Positions 53,301 to 60,759 of a stretch of DNA of 64,000 nt are shown piece after piece (position 1 is the stretch's first letter; every line of letters begins with the position of its first letter). The notes beneath the pieces are model-generated. The model was given only the letters and a program-made list of their open reading frames with translations, had not been told where the DNA came from and ran no database searches. Position numbers and translations under genes: made by a program. The stretch comes from Micromonospora qiuiae (GTDB lineage: Bacteria > Actinomycetota > Actinomycetes > Mycobacteriales > Micromonosporaceae), in contig NZ_BOPC01000036.1 of NCBI RefSeq assembly GCF_016863555.1, positions 1 to 64,000 on the forward strand. The letters run 5' to 3'.

Positions 53301-53600
53301 GCGCATGAAGAGGACACTGACACGCCAGGAGAGCTTCCTGGATCGCCAGACTCCAACGCCGATCTGCATAACAATTCGGTCGGTGCCCGCATCGGCGTAG
53401 ATGTTCGGCCTTGGCACGTCGCCGCTACCGGTATCGGCGCGACTGCTGAGCATGAAAAGGCGTTGGAAGATAGGCTGATGTTGATGGTGGGCGGAAGCGC
53501 TCCCGGTCGTGGTCCCGGAGTACCTAAGCGTGGAGCAGCCTCCTACATCTCGGTATGTACCCGTGACGGGTGGCTCGTCATGATTGAGCCGGGGAAGTGA
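47337..53600 (+). CDS. Secreted Rhs/YD-repeat polymorphic toxin
   Basis: The 2087-residue protein has a signal sequence (LLAAPLALVLAVTLFEQPSV). An N-terminal wall-type Rhs region follows (VSLAYSSGSVDGLTAMSNNQ, ~285), then many YD repeats from ~1000 (TYDANGRVISTTDARGHTTS). The core end is GAREYDSFIGRFISVDPI (~1801-1818) and DPTGLY (~1843). The variable C-terminal ~240 residues carry RNAFRHSYWMGLMT (~1960), GVAHEED (~1987) and DSNADLHNNSVGARIG (~2005-2020). That His/Glu/Asp/Asn pattern resembles the uncharacterised DUF6973 of other polymorphic toxins; the match is from memory. ATG 47337 follows GGGGAG. The next gene, 3 bases on, is the likely immunity gene. Confidence 0.9.
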   Translation: MSVEVDNPSRRVKAKIGTEHRLRLLAAPLALVLAVTLFEQPSVAEAAPTWEPPKPGEVIGLKVTDAKPENSRAAFSAESRVVRGPRPVVWPAAGTATARPKMAGVARAGSLPVTVAAVEPEGFSARGVAGPDAVSVRVFDRTATARAGVQGVLLSLARSDGNSGAGRVTVGLDYSGFAHAFGGDWASRLRLVQRPACALTTPQLPECQIFTPVPTVNNPQASTLSAEVSLSGETMTVLAAQADPGGDNGDYKATDLSPAGTWDVSSQTGDFSWSYEMRMPPALGGPEPNVSLAYSSGSVDGLTAMSNNQGGWVGDGWASWPGFIERRYASCADDNPGHKTGDLCWFNDNATLSLNGRAGELIRDGSVWRLKDDDGTKIERLTDSGRDNGDNDNEYWKLTTTDGVQYYFGYHKLPGWSSGNPVTNSTWTAPVYGNDSGEPCYNSTFANARCDQAWRWNLDYVVDPNDNSLAYFYNKETGAYGRNLTPSQRTTYDRGGYLERIEYGMREGSEYSAAAPLRVVFETKERCLSNCWTGAAWTSDPKPASWPDTPWDQYCKASPCTEMVSPTFWSARRLTKVTAQLRNGTSSYRDVESWALRHEFINAGTGEGTPMWLRGVTRTGHVTTAGGAIVSDPEITFNPGAEPLANRVDGPSDQRTELNRWRIKQIRTESGGDILITYSGHDCTRSSLPTPHSNTKRCMPAYFSWPGSGDPTLDWFHKYVVTRVDQDDLVTDQPNQTTFYDYLDNPAWAYNTDELTKDKHRTWGEWRGYGRVRVRQGDPTNGVQTAVEYRYLRGMHGDKQPSGTRSVQVSDTWGGSITDHESLQGFVRQEITYNGVGGAEVSSTLNEPWRLGPTATRTRSGVTTNAWKVDTASTRSRTALASGGFRTTKAATTYNSDGLPAAVDDSGDEAISGDETCTRISYARNDGIWMIDRVSQTEVLSVKCADAATPAAPATVLKRERSFYDSYINDSSFGAAPTKGNAVRTEELERFSGSAPVYVRTASNTYDANGRVISTTDARGHTTSTVYTTSNGGLVTQTVVTNPLQHATTTLWEPAWEQPTKVTDPNGAVTDQTYDGLGRLTDVWQPGRNKATQTPSMKISYLVRNSRGPTAVTTETLLVTGSNYRKSVELFDGFLRARQTQIQATGGGRLLTETFHNTRGEVEWTSQPYYDTTNGAPSTTLGTPQGQIPSITQNVYDGAGRQTTEILKALGVEKWRTTISYGGDRTHVTPPAGGTASTTITDVKGQVVRLRQYKNRADVGSTDPAKFDETQYTYTLLGQQKTVRDPAGNTWSYNYDLRGREIQSIDPDKGTTISTYDAAGNVLTSTAPLGTGTATTAYTYDELGRKISLRDGSPTGAKRAEWVYDTLPNGKGKLTSATRYIGGQAWINRTDSYDTSGRPTSTSLVVPSSESQLCAAAAPNTCTYTTTTTYRVNGKVHQVTLPAAADLPSERLNYGYNDVDDEGGLLSPVQIYEAVTYNKLGQLTGREFGAYGYRVAVVSDYDEPTRRLKGTNVVPELKPEAANWTYDYDPAGNVTRIREQPQGQAADTQCYAYDYLRRLTRAWTPNSGDCAASPTVGGLGGPAAYWHSWTFDVTGNRLTETRHAATNTLYTYTHPAAGSARPHSVTNVTVTGNASWSRNYGYDNAGNTVTRPTASGVTQTLAWNPEGRVDSITEGGATTSFRYDADGNRLTRTEATGRTLYLPGGLEVRYTNSTAAKTATRYYSHAGATIAMRTSSSLHWIVGDHHGTAEVSINATTLAVAKRRTLPYGDTRGSESGTWPSLMDKGFVGGTKDPSGLIHIGAREYDSFIGRFISVDPIMDLANPQQMHGYAYANNSPATYSDPTGLYFEEGGGQNRRAYVTKTSSGKSKVKVTGQPVKVSRKTTPTPATALSKGKGKGSSGPGSGANSKDGFTGSSLGYHQARWCLDMGLLACARGIVIQQKALSVSNRLADQFRWSTGRRNAFRHSYWMGLMTVHGFTYDQAIELGVAHEEDTDTPGELPGSPDSNADLHNNSVGARIGVDVRPWHVAATGIGATAEHEKALEDRLMLMVGGSAPGRGPGVPKRGAASYISVCTRDGWLVMIEPGK

Positions 53601-53603
53601 GAC

Positions 53604-54605
53604 GTGCGGGTGATTGAGTGGAAACGGCGGAGAAAATCGATTCGGAATTGGCCGGTCCTGGTTACTGGGCCATTGGCCCTGCTGATGATTGCAATGGCCA
53701 GCGGATGCCAATGGGTCTCACATTCGGTGCAGTACGTGACGGTCTCGAGCCCCGTCTGGTCGAACAGCGGATGGGTGTATTACTTGCGTGAGGTGTCTTC
53801 CGAAGGAAGGCAACTATGGCGAGAGCAGTCAGGGAATGGATCTGGCGAGATCGTCCTGGATCAGACTGCGGCCGGAACGGTCTGCCTAGGTGGCGCTTTT
53901 AGCTTCCTCTACCAATCGCCTGCAGGAGGGTTGGGGGTGGCGGTGGAGTGCGACTCCGGCACTCGGACGGAACTCCTCAGCTACTCGGATGAGAAGGAGC
54001 AGCTCGATCCCCGTTCCTCAGTCCCATTTCTCGGCGATGTGGCACTCAGCGACGATGAAGCGACGGGCTATGCTGAGGTGCCACGAGGATGCGGCATAGC
54101 AATTCAACCTCTCGTCGCCGGCAAGTTAACGGACTTCGGTTCCAAGATCACGGTAGACGGGAAGAAGTTCAATATTAGCGGTGGGGACCATGACTGTGGC
54201 GCAGTAGCCTGGGTGCGGTCGCCTGTGGTTTCTGATGACAGGTTGTTCTTCCTGGTTGCGCCGGATTCTCTCGGCAAGCTGCCGGTCCAGACGTCGGATG
54301 CGCTGGAAGGATTCAGCTGGCAACTCGTGCTGTGGGATTTAAGAGTCGATTCAGCTAGGTCCGTGGCCAAGATTCCGGGCATTGCTGATCTTGCGGCGTC
54401 TCCGGATGGCCAAACCGTAATCGCAGCGATTCACTCCCGAGGCGAAGCTAGCGGGGTTTGGACTGTGGACGTCGCCAGCGGACAGATGTCACAAGTCGTA
54501 GCTGGGAAGGAGGCCTACCACCCTAGCTTCTCGCCCGACGGCAGGGGTTTTGTGTACGCCGACAATCTCAGCCGCTTGAGATTCGGTTCAACTCCCACGA
54601 AATAG
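53604..54605 (+). CDS. Beta-propeller-like lipoprotein, candidate immunity protein
   Basis: The 333-residue protein has a basic N-terminus, a hydrophobic segment and lipobox MASGC (Cys35), so it is probably an outward-facing lipoprotein. The rest resembles WD40/TolB-like propeller repeats (SVQYVTVSSPVWSNSGWVYY; ASPDGQTVIAAIHSRG; YHPSFSPDGRGFVYADNLS). GTG 53604 is 3 bases after the toxin stop, with GGGGAAG inside the toxin end. Position directly after an Rhs toxin tip suggests immunity, blocking or binding the toxin outside the membrane. Base composition is visibly less GC-rich than the flanks. Confidence 0.75.
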   Translation: MRVIEWKRRRKSIRNWPVLVTGPLALLMIAMASGCQWVSHSVQYVTVSSPVWSNSGWVYYLREVSSEGRQLWREQSGNGSGEIVLDQTAAGTVCLGGAFSFLYQSPAGGLGVAVECDSGTRTELLSYSDEKEQLDPRSSVPFLGDVALSDDEATGYAEVPRGCGIAIQPLVAGKLTDFGSKITVDGKKFNISGGDHDCGAVAWVRSPVVSDDRLFFLVAPDSLGKLPVQTSDALEGFSWQLVLWDLRVDSARSVAKIPGIADLAASPDGQTVIAAIHSRGEASGVWTVDVASGQMSQVVAGKEAYHPSFSPDGRGFVYADNLSRLRFGSTPTK

Positions 54606-54620
54606 TTTGCGACATCCGCA

Positions 54621-54661
54621 CATGGTGGGGTTGCCGGACGACGTCCGGCAACCCCACCATG
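54621..54661. terminator. Perfect 19-bp hairpin ending the Rhs operon
   Basis: Arms 54621-54639 and 54643-54661 (left arm CATGGTGGGGTTGCCGGAC) are perfectly complementary around a 3-base loop, 15 bases after the immunity-candidate stop and 20 bases from the transposase remnant on the other strand. It is a strong terminator candidate for both. Confidence 0.85.
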
Positions 54662-54681
54662 TAGGCACGGCCGTTTCATGA

Positions 54682-55166
54682 TCACGTCGTGAGGTCGAGG
54701 ATGGTGAATGGTCTGGTCATGTTGCGGGCGGCCCAGCGGGTGGCTTCGGTGATGTCGGGTCGGCCGGCCAGGCGTAGGGCGTTGATGGCGAGGTTGCGGA
54801 GTGAGGCCAGGACGCGGGGTCCGGATCGGGTGGGCACTGTTGATTGGTCTTCTCGGTAGCAGGTGTCGCGGATGAAGTGCAGGGTTTCGATGGCCCAGTG
54901 ACCGCGGTTGTAGGCGGCCAGTTCTGCTGGGCTGGCCTGGTCGGGGATGCGGCTGGTGATGGCGAGTTGCGCGGCTGCGGACTGTTTCCGCTGGTGTTGT
55001 CGGTGACGTGGCGTCAGGACGACCGTGACCGGATGATCACGCCCCTGCCCGCAACGGCCTCCAGACATGCCAGTAACAACTCCAGCAGATCGCGACACGA
55101 AGGCGTGAACGACACGTCCAGTGGCGCGGGCACCGAATCGACAGTAGGGATGACAGACTGCGGCAT
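54682..55166 (-). pseudogene. Internally deleted ISAs1-family transposase
   Basis: The C-terminal ~100 codons match ISAs1-family transposases (SPAELAAYNRGHWAIETLHF, SGPRVLASLRNLAINALRL). On the same strand but another frame, ATG 55164-55166 begins MPQSVIPTVDSVPAPLDVSF, running ~40 codons like an ISAs1 N-terminus. The ~700 bases that should lie between, with the catalytic residues, are missing. GGCACGGC sits in opposite orientation just outside each end (~54664 and ~55176), possibly the remains of terminal inverted repeats. It cannot transpose itself. Confidence 0.7.
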
Positions 55167-55229
55167 GACGAAGCTCCGCCGTGCCCCCTGGAGGTGACAG
55201 AGTGAGGAGCATTTGCAGGAGATGTCCGG

Positions 55230-55481
55230 TTGGCCGGCGCGGCGCCTTCAGGGGCCGACTGGTCACCGATCCTGGCCAACCTCGCGCTGAGACTCGAAGA
55301 GGCAGGAACGGACAGGGCTCGACGAGTGTCAGTCCTGCGGGAAATCCTGGTCATGTATCAAGGTGGCATGGCCGGATTTCAGGATCTCGTCCTTCAGGAC
55401 CGGAATGGGGTGTACCCACAGCACGAACCCTTTCACCGACTCCGCCGTCAGTTGGTCGAGAAAGCCATCCGGGAACTGTGA
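55230..55481 (+). CDS. Small helical protein of unknown function in the Rhs locus
   Basis: The 83-residue product is predicted to be helical and charged (ILANLALRLEEAGTDRARRV, VLREILVMYQGGMAGFQDLV, LRRQLVEKAIREL). It resembles small unannotated families found beside toxin genes, so it may be an orphan immunity protein. TTG 55230 has AGGAG 7 bases ahead. It lies between the transposase remnant and the intact VLRF1-family gene. The 170 bases after it hold nothing recognisable. Confidence 0.55.
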   Translation: MAGAAPSGADWSPILANLALRLEEAGTDRARRVSVLREILVMYQGGMAGFQDLVLQDRNGVYPQHEPFHRLRRQLVEKAIREL

Positions 55482-55651
55482 CGGCAGTTGTGGTGACGGC
55501 TGAACGGCTCTCTCGAGTCCCCGGCGCTCGTCGCTGCACTTGTTCTGGTATCTGCTGCGCCGACATCGTCAGGTGATTTCGAGGTAGCCAGGCACGACAT
55601 CGCACCTCTCCCGCCGGGCGGTGGTGATCTCCCGTGCCGTACGGTCAGGTC

Positions 55652-56317
55652 ATGAGCAGCCGACCTGCCGCCGGGGGTGGCCGGTGGGTCGAGGTCGACC
55701 CGGCCCGCATCGCCCGCTGGGTCGCCGGCTTCACCGACCGGCACGGTCCGCCCACGACGAGCCTCCAGGGGTACGGCCTGCTGCTGTCGGCTCCGGACGG
55801 TGCCACCGCCGAGTTGCACACCCCACCGGGTGCACCGGCGACCACCGTTAACGTGGATGCGTTCGTGGCCGCTGTCACCGCGCCCCGCCGGATCGGTCTG
55901 CTGCTGGCGCGCAAGGGCGCGGTGGCGCTGGGCATCGCCGAGGGGGAGCGGCTGCCGGTGCACAAGGTGGACACCCGTTACGTGCAGGGGCGTACCGCTG
56001 CGGGTGGTTGGTCGCAGCAGCGCTTCGCGCGGCGGCGGGAGAACCAGGCGAAGGCGGCGCTGGCCGAGGCGGCGGACCTCGCGGTGCGGCTCCTGCTTCC
56101 GGAGGTCGACCGTTTGGATGCGGTGGTCGCTGGCGGCGACCGGCGGGCGGTGGACGGAATCCTCGCCGATCGGCGACTCGCCCCGTTGGCCGCGCTGCGG
56201 GCCGACCGACTGCTCGACGTGCCGGAACCCCGGTACGCGGTGCTGGTCGCCGCGGTCGCCGCCGCCCGGGCCGTACACGTGCTGGTGCGGGAACCCGACC
56301 GCGACTCGGCCAACTGA
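55652..56317 (+). CDS. acVLRF1-family peptidyl-tRNA hydrolase-like protein
   Basis: The 221-residue protein belongs to the actinobacterial VLRF1 family, relatives of eukaryotic Vms1/ANKZF1 that release nascent chains from stalled ribosomes. The release-factor-like loop is VDTRYVQGRTAAGGWSQQRF, followed by ARRRENQAKAALAEAADL, with Gln in the catalytic loop. ATG 55652 is chosen; TACGGT at 55640-55645 could be a -10 for leaderless initiation. Its last ~60 bases and 3' flank are duplicated at 44168-44261, immediately left of the Rhs locus. Confidence 0.85.
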   Translation: MSSRPAAGGGRWVEVDPARIARWVAGFTDRHGPPTTSLQGYGLLLSAPDGATAELHTPPGAPATTVNVDAFVAAVTAPRRIGLLLARKGAVALGIAEGERLPVHKVDTRYVQGRTAAGGWSQQRFARRRENQAKAALAEAADLAVRLLLPEVDRLDAVVAGGDRRAVDGILADRRLAPLAALRADRLLDVPEPRYAVLVAAVAAARAVHVLVREPDRDSAN

Positions 56318-56347
56318 CGGCGCGGCCCAGTGCCTCCGGGATGCGAC
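56253..56347. repeat. Right copy of the 95-bp direct repeat flanking the Rhs locus
   Basis: It covers the last ~20 codons of the VLRF1-family gene and 30 bases beyond. The partner at 44168-44261 lies in the same orientation 12.1 kb away. Similarity starts abruptly (CGGTCGCCGCCGCCCGGG) and ends at TGCGAC in both. Confidence 0.85.
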
Positions 56348-56491
56348 ACGGTCTCCTGGCGCAGGCATCATTCAGCAGGGCGGCGGAGGCGTGGGTGATG
56401 CTGCGTTGAATGGAGGAAGCCTGAAAATATAAGGAGGCTGGTTCTTGCATTTTGTACAGCCGCGTTGGCAGCCCTCGTTGATCCACCCACC

Positions 56492-56539
56492 AATCTTGGA
56501 CACTTCCTGCCCCCAGAGGGGCCTTCCGGGTCCAAGATT
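56492..56539. repeat. Dispersed palindromic repeat, copy C
   Basis: Perfect 10-bp arms AATCTTGGAC/GTCCAAGATT (56492-56501 with 56530-56539) surround ACTTCC...CCTTCC and an inner GCCCC/GGGGC hairpin. It is the same family as the elements at 11865 and 14626. It lies in the ~450-base gap after the VLRF1-family gene. Confidence 0.8.
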
Positions 56540-56667
56540 CACTGCAGTGGTGGTGACTTTCGGGACATATCGGGGCGAGGTGGGCGCTGTGCCGGGGACG
56601 CGGTGCCTGGGGGTGTGAGCGGCGCGGGTTGCGGCATGTCGGGTGTTGGGGTGCTCAGGGAATCTCC

Positions 56668-56701
56668 TGTTAGCGACAAGACTTTTGTCAGGTGCCTAAC
56701 A
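56668..56701. other. Nested stem-loop in the VLRF1-metallopeptidase gap
   Basis: The outer arms TGTTAG/CTAACA (56668-56673 with 56696-56701) enclose an inner hairpin GACAA/TTGTC (56675-56679 with 56685-56689). It is small but distinct, directly next to the repeat element at 56705. Confidence 0.45.
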
Positions 56702-56704
56702 CGT

Positions 56705-56764
56705 GCCGGTGAGAAGGGTTCCCTTCTCTACCGTAGGCGTTAATAAGGGGCCCTTCCTTACACC
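56705..56764 (-). repeat. Stop-codon-linked double palindromic element, copy 3 (3' of the metallopeptidase)
   Basis: On the minus strand it starts one base after the metallopeptidase TGA: GTGTAAGGAAGGGCCCCTTA, then TTAACGCCT and ACGGTAGAGAAGGG, with the second core altered to GAGAAGGGTTCCCTTCTC (56711-56728, an 8-bp hairpin). The orientation is sense to the gene it follows. Confidence 0.82.
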
Positions 56765-57679
56765 TCAGGCGGCGCCGCTGAAGGTGTCGCAGGAGGCCGG
56801 ATCGCCGGTTTCGTAGCCCCGGTTGAACCAGCGCTTGCGGTCGGCCGACGAGCCGTGGGTGAACTCGTCGGGGTTGATCGGGCGGTTGGCCCGCTTGGAG
56901 ATGGCGTCGTCGCCGATCGCCTCGGCGGTGTCGATGGCCTCGGCGATGTCCCGCTCCGTGATGCTCTTGAAGATCTTCTGGCCGCTGCTGTCGGCGGTGC
57001 CGGTGGCGTTGCGCGCCCACGCGCCGGCATAGCAGTCGGCCTGCAACTCCAGGCGCACCGACAGGGCGTTGGCGTTGCCCGGGTCGCGCTGCTGCTGGCG
57101 GCGGACCTGCTCGTTGGTGCCGAGCAGGTTCTGCACGTGGTGGCCGTACTCGTGGGCCAGCACGTACGGCTGGGCGAACTCGCCGGAGGCACCAAGTTGC
57201 TGGGCTAGCACCTGGTAGAACGACAGGTCGATGTAGACCAGCGAGTCCGCCGGGCAGTAGAACGGGCCGACGCCGGAGTCGGCGGCGCCGCAGGCGGTGT
57301 TGACGGCCTGGCTGAAGAAGACGGTACGGGTCGGGCGGTACTGCTCGCCGAGGGCCTGCGGCAGGGCGGTGCGCCAGTACGCCTGGATCGAGTTGACGTA
57401 GAGCGTGTTGCGGCAGTCCAACTGCTTCAGCGCGTCCGGGGCCGCGCAGCGTTGCTCCAGGGCGGTGTTGTCGCCCTGTTCGTCGCCGGTCATGGCGTTC
57501 AGGCCGAATCCGCCGCCGACCAGGGCCACCAGCACGGCGATGATGATCCCGACGATGCCGCCGCGCCCGCCGCCGATCGGGATCGGGATCGGGATGCCCA
57601 GCCCACCGCCGCCTCCGCCGCTACCTCGCCGGTCCTGGACCTGGCTGGTGTCGATCCGCGCGTTCTCGTTCAGCTCCAT
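56765..57679 (-). CDS. Neutral zinc metallopeptidase (YpfJ/KPN_02809 family)
   Basis: The 304-residue membrane-anchored protein has a Gly-rich N-terminus, one membrane helix (IVGIIIAVLVALVGGGFGL, ~43-61) and an external peptidase domain. The zinc motif HEYGHH is preceded by FAQPYVLA and followed by the third-ligand region ELQADCYAGAWA. Family blocks such as FYCPADSLVYIDLSFY are present. Substrates are unknown. ATG 57679 is divergent from the ABC-F gene across 233 bases; no clear promoter hexamers were picked. Confidence 0.92.
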   Translation of the reverse strand: MELNENARIDTSQVQDRRGSGGGGGGLGIPIPIPIGGGRGGIVGIIIAVLVALVGGGFGLNAMTGDEQGDNTALEQRCAAPDALKQLDCRNTLYVNSIQAYWRTALPQALGEQYRPTRTVFFSQAVNTACGAADSGVGPFYCPADSLVYIDLSFYQVLAQQLGASGEFAQPYVLAHEYGHHVQNLLGTNEQVRRQQQRDPGNANALSVRLELQADCYAGAWARNATGTADSSGQKIFKSITERDIAEAIDTAEAIGDDAISKRANRPINPDEFTHGSSADRKRWFNRGYETGDPASCDTFSGAA

Positions 57680-57912
57680 GATGACCCCGATCAGTCAGTG
57701 GCTCGCGGGCCGCTACCGCTCCGGATGGCGATTCCGGTACCCGACGATCTTGGTTGGTAATCCCCGAGGAGTGTTCACCGGGTCCCGGTACACTTGCCGG
57801 GTGCTGCGCTGCGAAGGCTGAACGCCCCGCGCCGACGGGTCGATCCATGACCCGCCGGCGCTTTCGTGTGCCCTGAGTCAGCCCTTCGGATCCTGAGAGC
57901 GAGTACCCCGAG

Positions 57913-59517
<1,605 letters not shown>

Positions 59518-59577
59518 GGTGCAAGGAAGGGCACCTTTTTAACGCCTGCGGTAGAGGAAGGGGCCCCTTTTAACACG
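59518..59577 (+). repeat. Stop-codon-linked double palindromic element, copy 4 (3' of ABC-F)
   Basis: GGTGCAAGGAAGGGCACC, TTTTTAACGCCT and GCGGTAGAGGAAGGGGCCCC, TTTTAACACG follow directly after the ABC-F TGA (59515-59517). It is the most regular copy, with two GGGG(C/A)CC cores each followed by a T-run. It also lies between ABC-F and the convergent CadD-like gene. Confidence 0.87.
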
Positions 59578-59591
59578 AAGCGCCGACGCGA

Positions 59592-60191
59592 TCAGCGGGC
59601 CAGGTCGAGCAGATGGCCGACGACGCCGGAGGTGGCCAGGATGACCACTCCGATGGCGACGAAGACCGCCGGGACCAGCCACCGGCCGGCGCGTTCGACC
59701 AGCCGGGTCACCGCCGGGCGTCCGCCGAGCCAGGCGCCGGCCGCACACCACACCGCGATGAGCACCACGAAGGCCAGTACGAAGACGGCCGTGTAGGCGG
59801 GGTCGAGCGTACGGAACACGGGCACGTAGACGGCCACGTTGTCGGCGCCGTTGGCCACTGTCACGCCGGCCACGCCGAGGGTGCCGGCGACCACTGGCGG
59901 TGCCTCCTCGTCGTCGCGGTGCAGCAGTGCGCGTACGCCGAGGGCGATCGGCAGCAGCCCGAGCAGGCCGGTCCACTCGTCGGGCACCACCAACAGCCCG
60001 GCCGCGACCACGGCGCTGAGTAGCACGAGTGCCCCGATGCCGAGGTACTGGCCAGCGACGATCTGCCATGCCCTGGGGCGGCCAGCGGTGCGGGCGGTGA
60101 TGAAGAACAGCGTCAGGATGACGATGTCGTCGATGTCGGTGGCGGCGAATACCACGGCGGCTGCGGCCGCGGTGCCGATCAGGTCGAGCAC
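59592..60191 (-). CDS. CadD-family cadmium-resistance-type transporter
   Basis: The 199-residue membrane protein of ~5-6 helices starts LDLIGTAAAAAVVFAATDID, then DDIVILTLFF, the CadD family pattern, with VAGVTVANGADNVAVYVPVF later. GTG 60191 gives family length; the frame runs 55 codons further upstream but is Pro/Arg-rich with no membrane character. The 294 bases to the next gene contain TTGATA and TAATAG hexamers too far apart (27 bp) to call a promoter. Confidence 0.85.
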   Translation of the reverse strand: MLDLIGTAAAAAVVFAATDIDDIVILTLFFITARTAGRPRAWQIVAGQYLGIGALVLLSAVVAAGLLVVPDEWTGLLGLLPIALGVRALLHRDDEEAPPVVAGTLGVAGVTVANGADNVAVYVPVFRTLDPAYTAVFVLAFVVLIAVWCAAGAWLGGRPAVTRLVERAGRWLVPAVFVAIGVVILATSGVVGHLLDLAR

Positions 60192-60485
60192 GGCAGGCAG
60201 GCTACCGGCTACGTCGGTCGATGCGTTGCCCGACCGGCGTCGTACGGTGGGCGGGGCCGGCCGCTGCCGGAGGGGGACGGGGCCATCGCGCAGTGCGCTC
60301 GGGCCCGACGTCGGTCTGCCGGGCCAAATCGGGGCGGACCGGGTCGGGGCCATCACCTATCGGGAAGCTGACATTGCATAGCGTGTCGGTTGGCGAATAG
60401 TTGATATCTGGCGCATGATCGTTCGAGGCGGTCTAATAGGTGGGACCGTATCCGAACCGCACAGTCTGGGACGTGAGGACACAGC

Positions 60486-60713
60486 ATGGCAGCCACGGGC
60501 ACAGCCACCAGCACTGAGAAGGGTCGCCGGATCGTCGGAGCCGAGCGCCAGACGCTCGCCAAGGACCTGGTCAAGCGGTACACCGGGGGAGAGAGCATCC
60601 GGGCCCTCGCGGCCTCGACCGGCCGCTCCTACGGTTTTATCCACCGGGTGCTCACCGAGTCCGGGGTGCAACTACGGCAGCGCGGCGGCGCTCGGCGCCG
60701 CAAGAAGGCGTGA
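60486..60713 (+). CDS. Small conserved actinobacterial helix-turn-helix protein
   Basis: The 75-residue protein has a Thr-rich N-terminus, then the highly conserved block RRIVGAERQTLAKDLVKRY, GGESIRALAASTGRSYGFIH and RVLTESGVQLRQRGGARRRK. The middle is a helix-turn-helix and the tail is strongly basic, so DNA binding is likely. The family is widespread in actinobacteria without a well-defined role. ATG 60486 follows GTGAGGA. Confidence 0.85.
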   Translation: MAATGTATSTEKGRRIVGAERQTLAKDLVKRYTGGESIRALAASTGRSYGFIHRVLTESGVQLRQRGGARRRKKA

Positions 60714-60759
60714 CGCGTCGGTCAGCGTTGCTCACCACAACCGCGACCCGGGCCGCCTG

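Noticed and set aside
44168..56347. Integrative conjugative element or prophage.
   Set aside because: No integrase, relaxase, replication, conjugation or phage structural genes are visible. The direct repeat is real, but the mechanism is left open.
56465..56743. A 92-codon plus-strand frame in the gap after the VLRF1-family gene.
   Set aside because: It runs through two palindromic repeat elements, has no ribosome-binding site and no protein-like character.
60192..60356. A 55-residue N-terminal extension of the CadD-like protein.
   Set aside because: It is Pro/Arg-rich with no membrane character, and the family starts at the first hydrophobic helix.
60415..60759. A 115-residue N-terminal extension of the crotonase-fold protein.
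   Set aside because: It runs across the well-conserved small HTH gene in another frame; crotonase homology starts after 60760.
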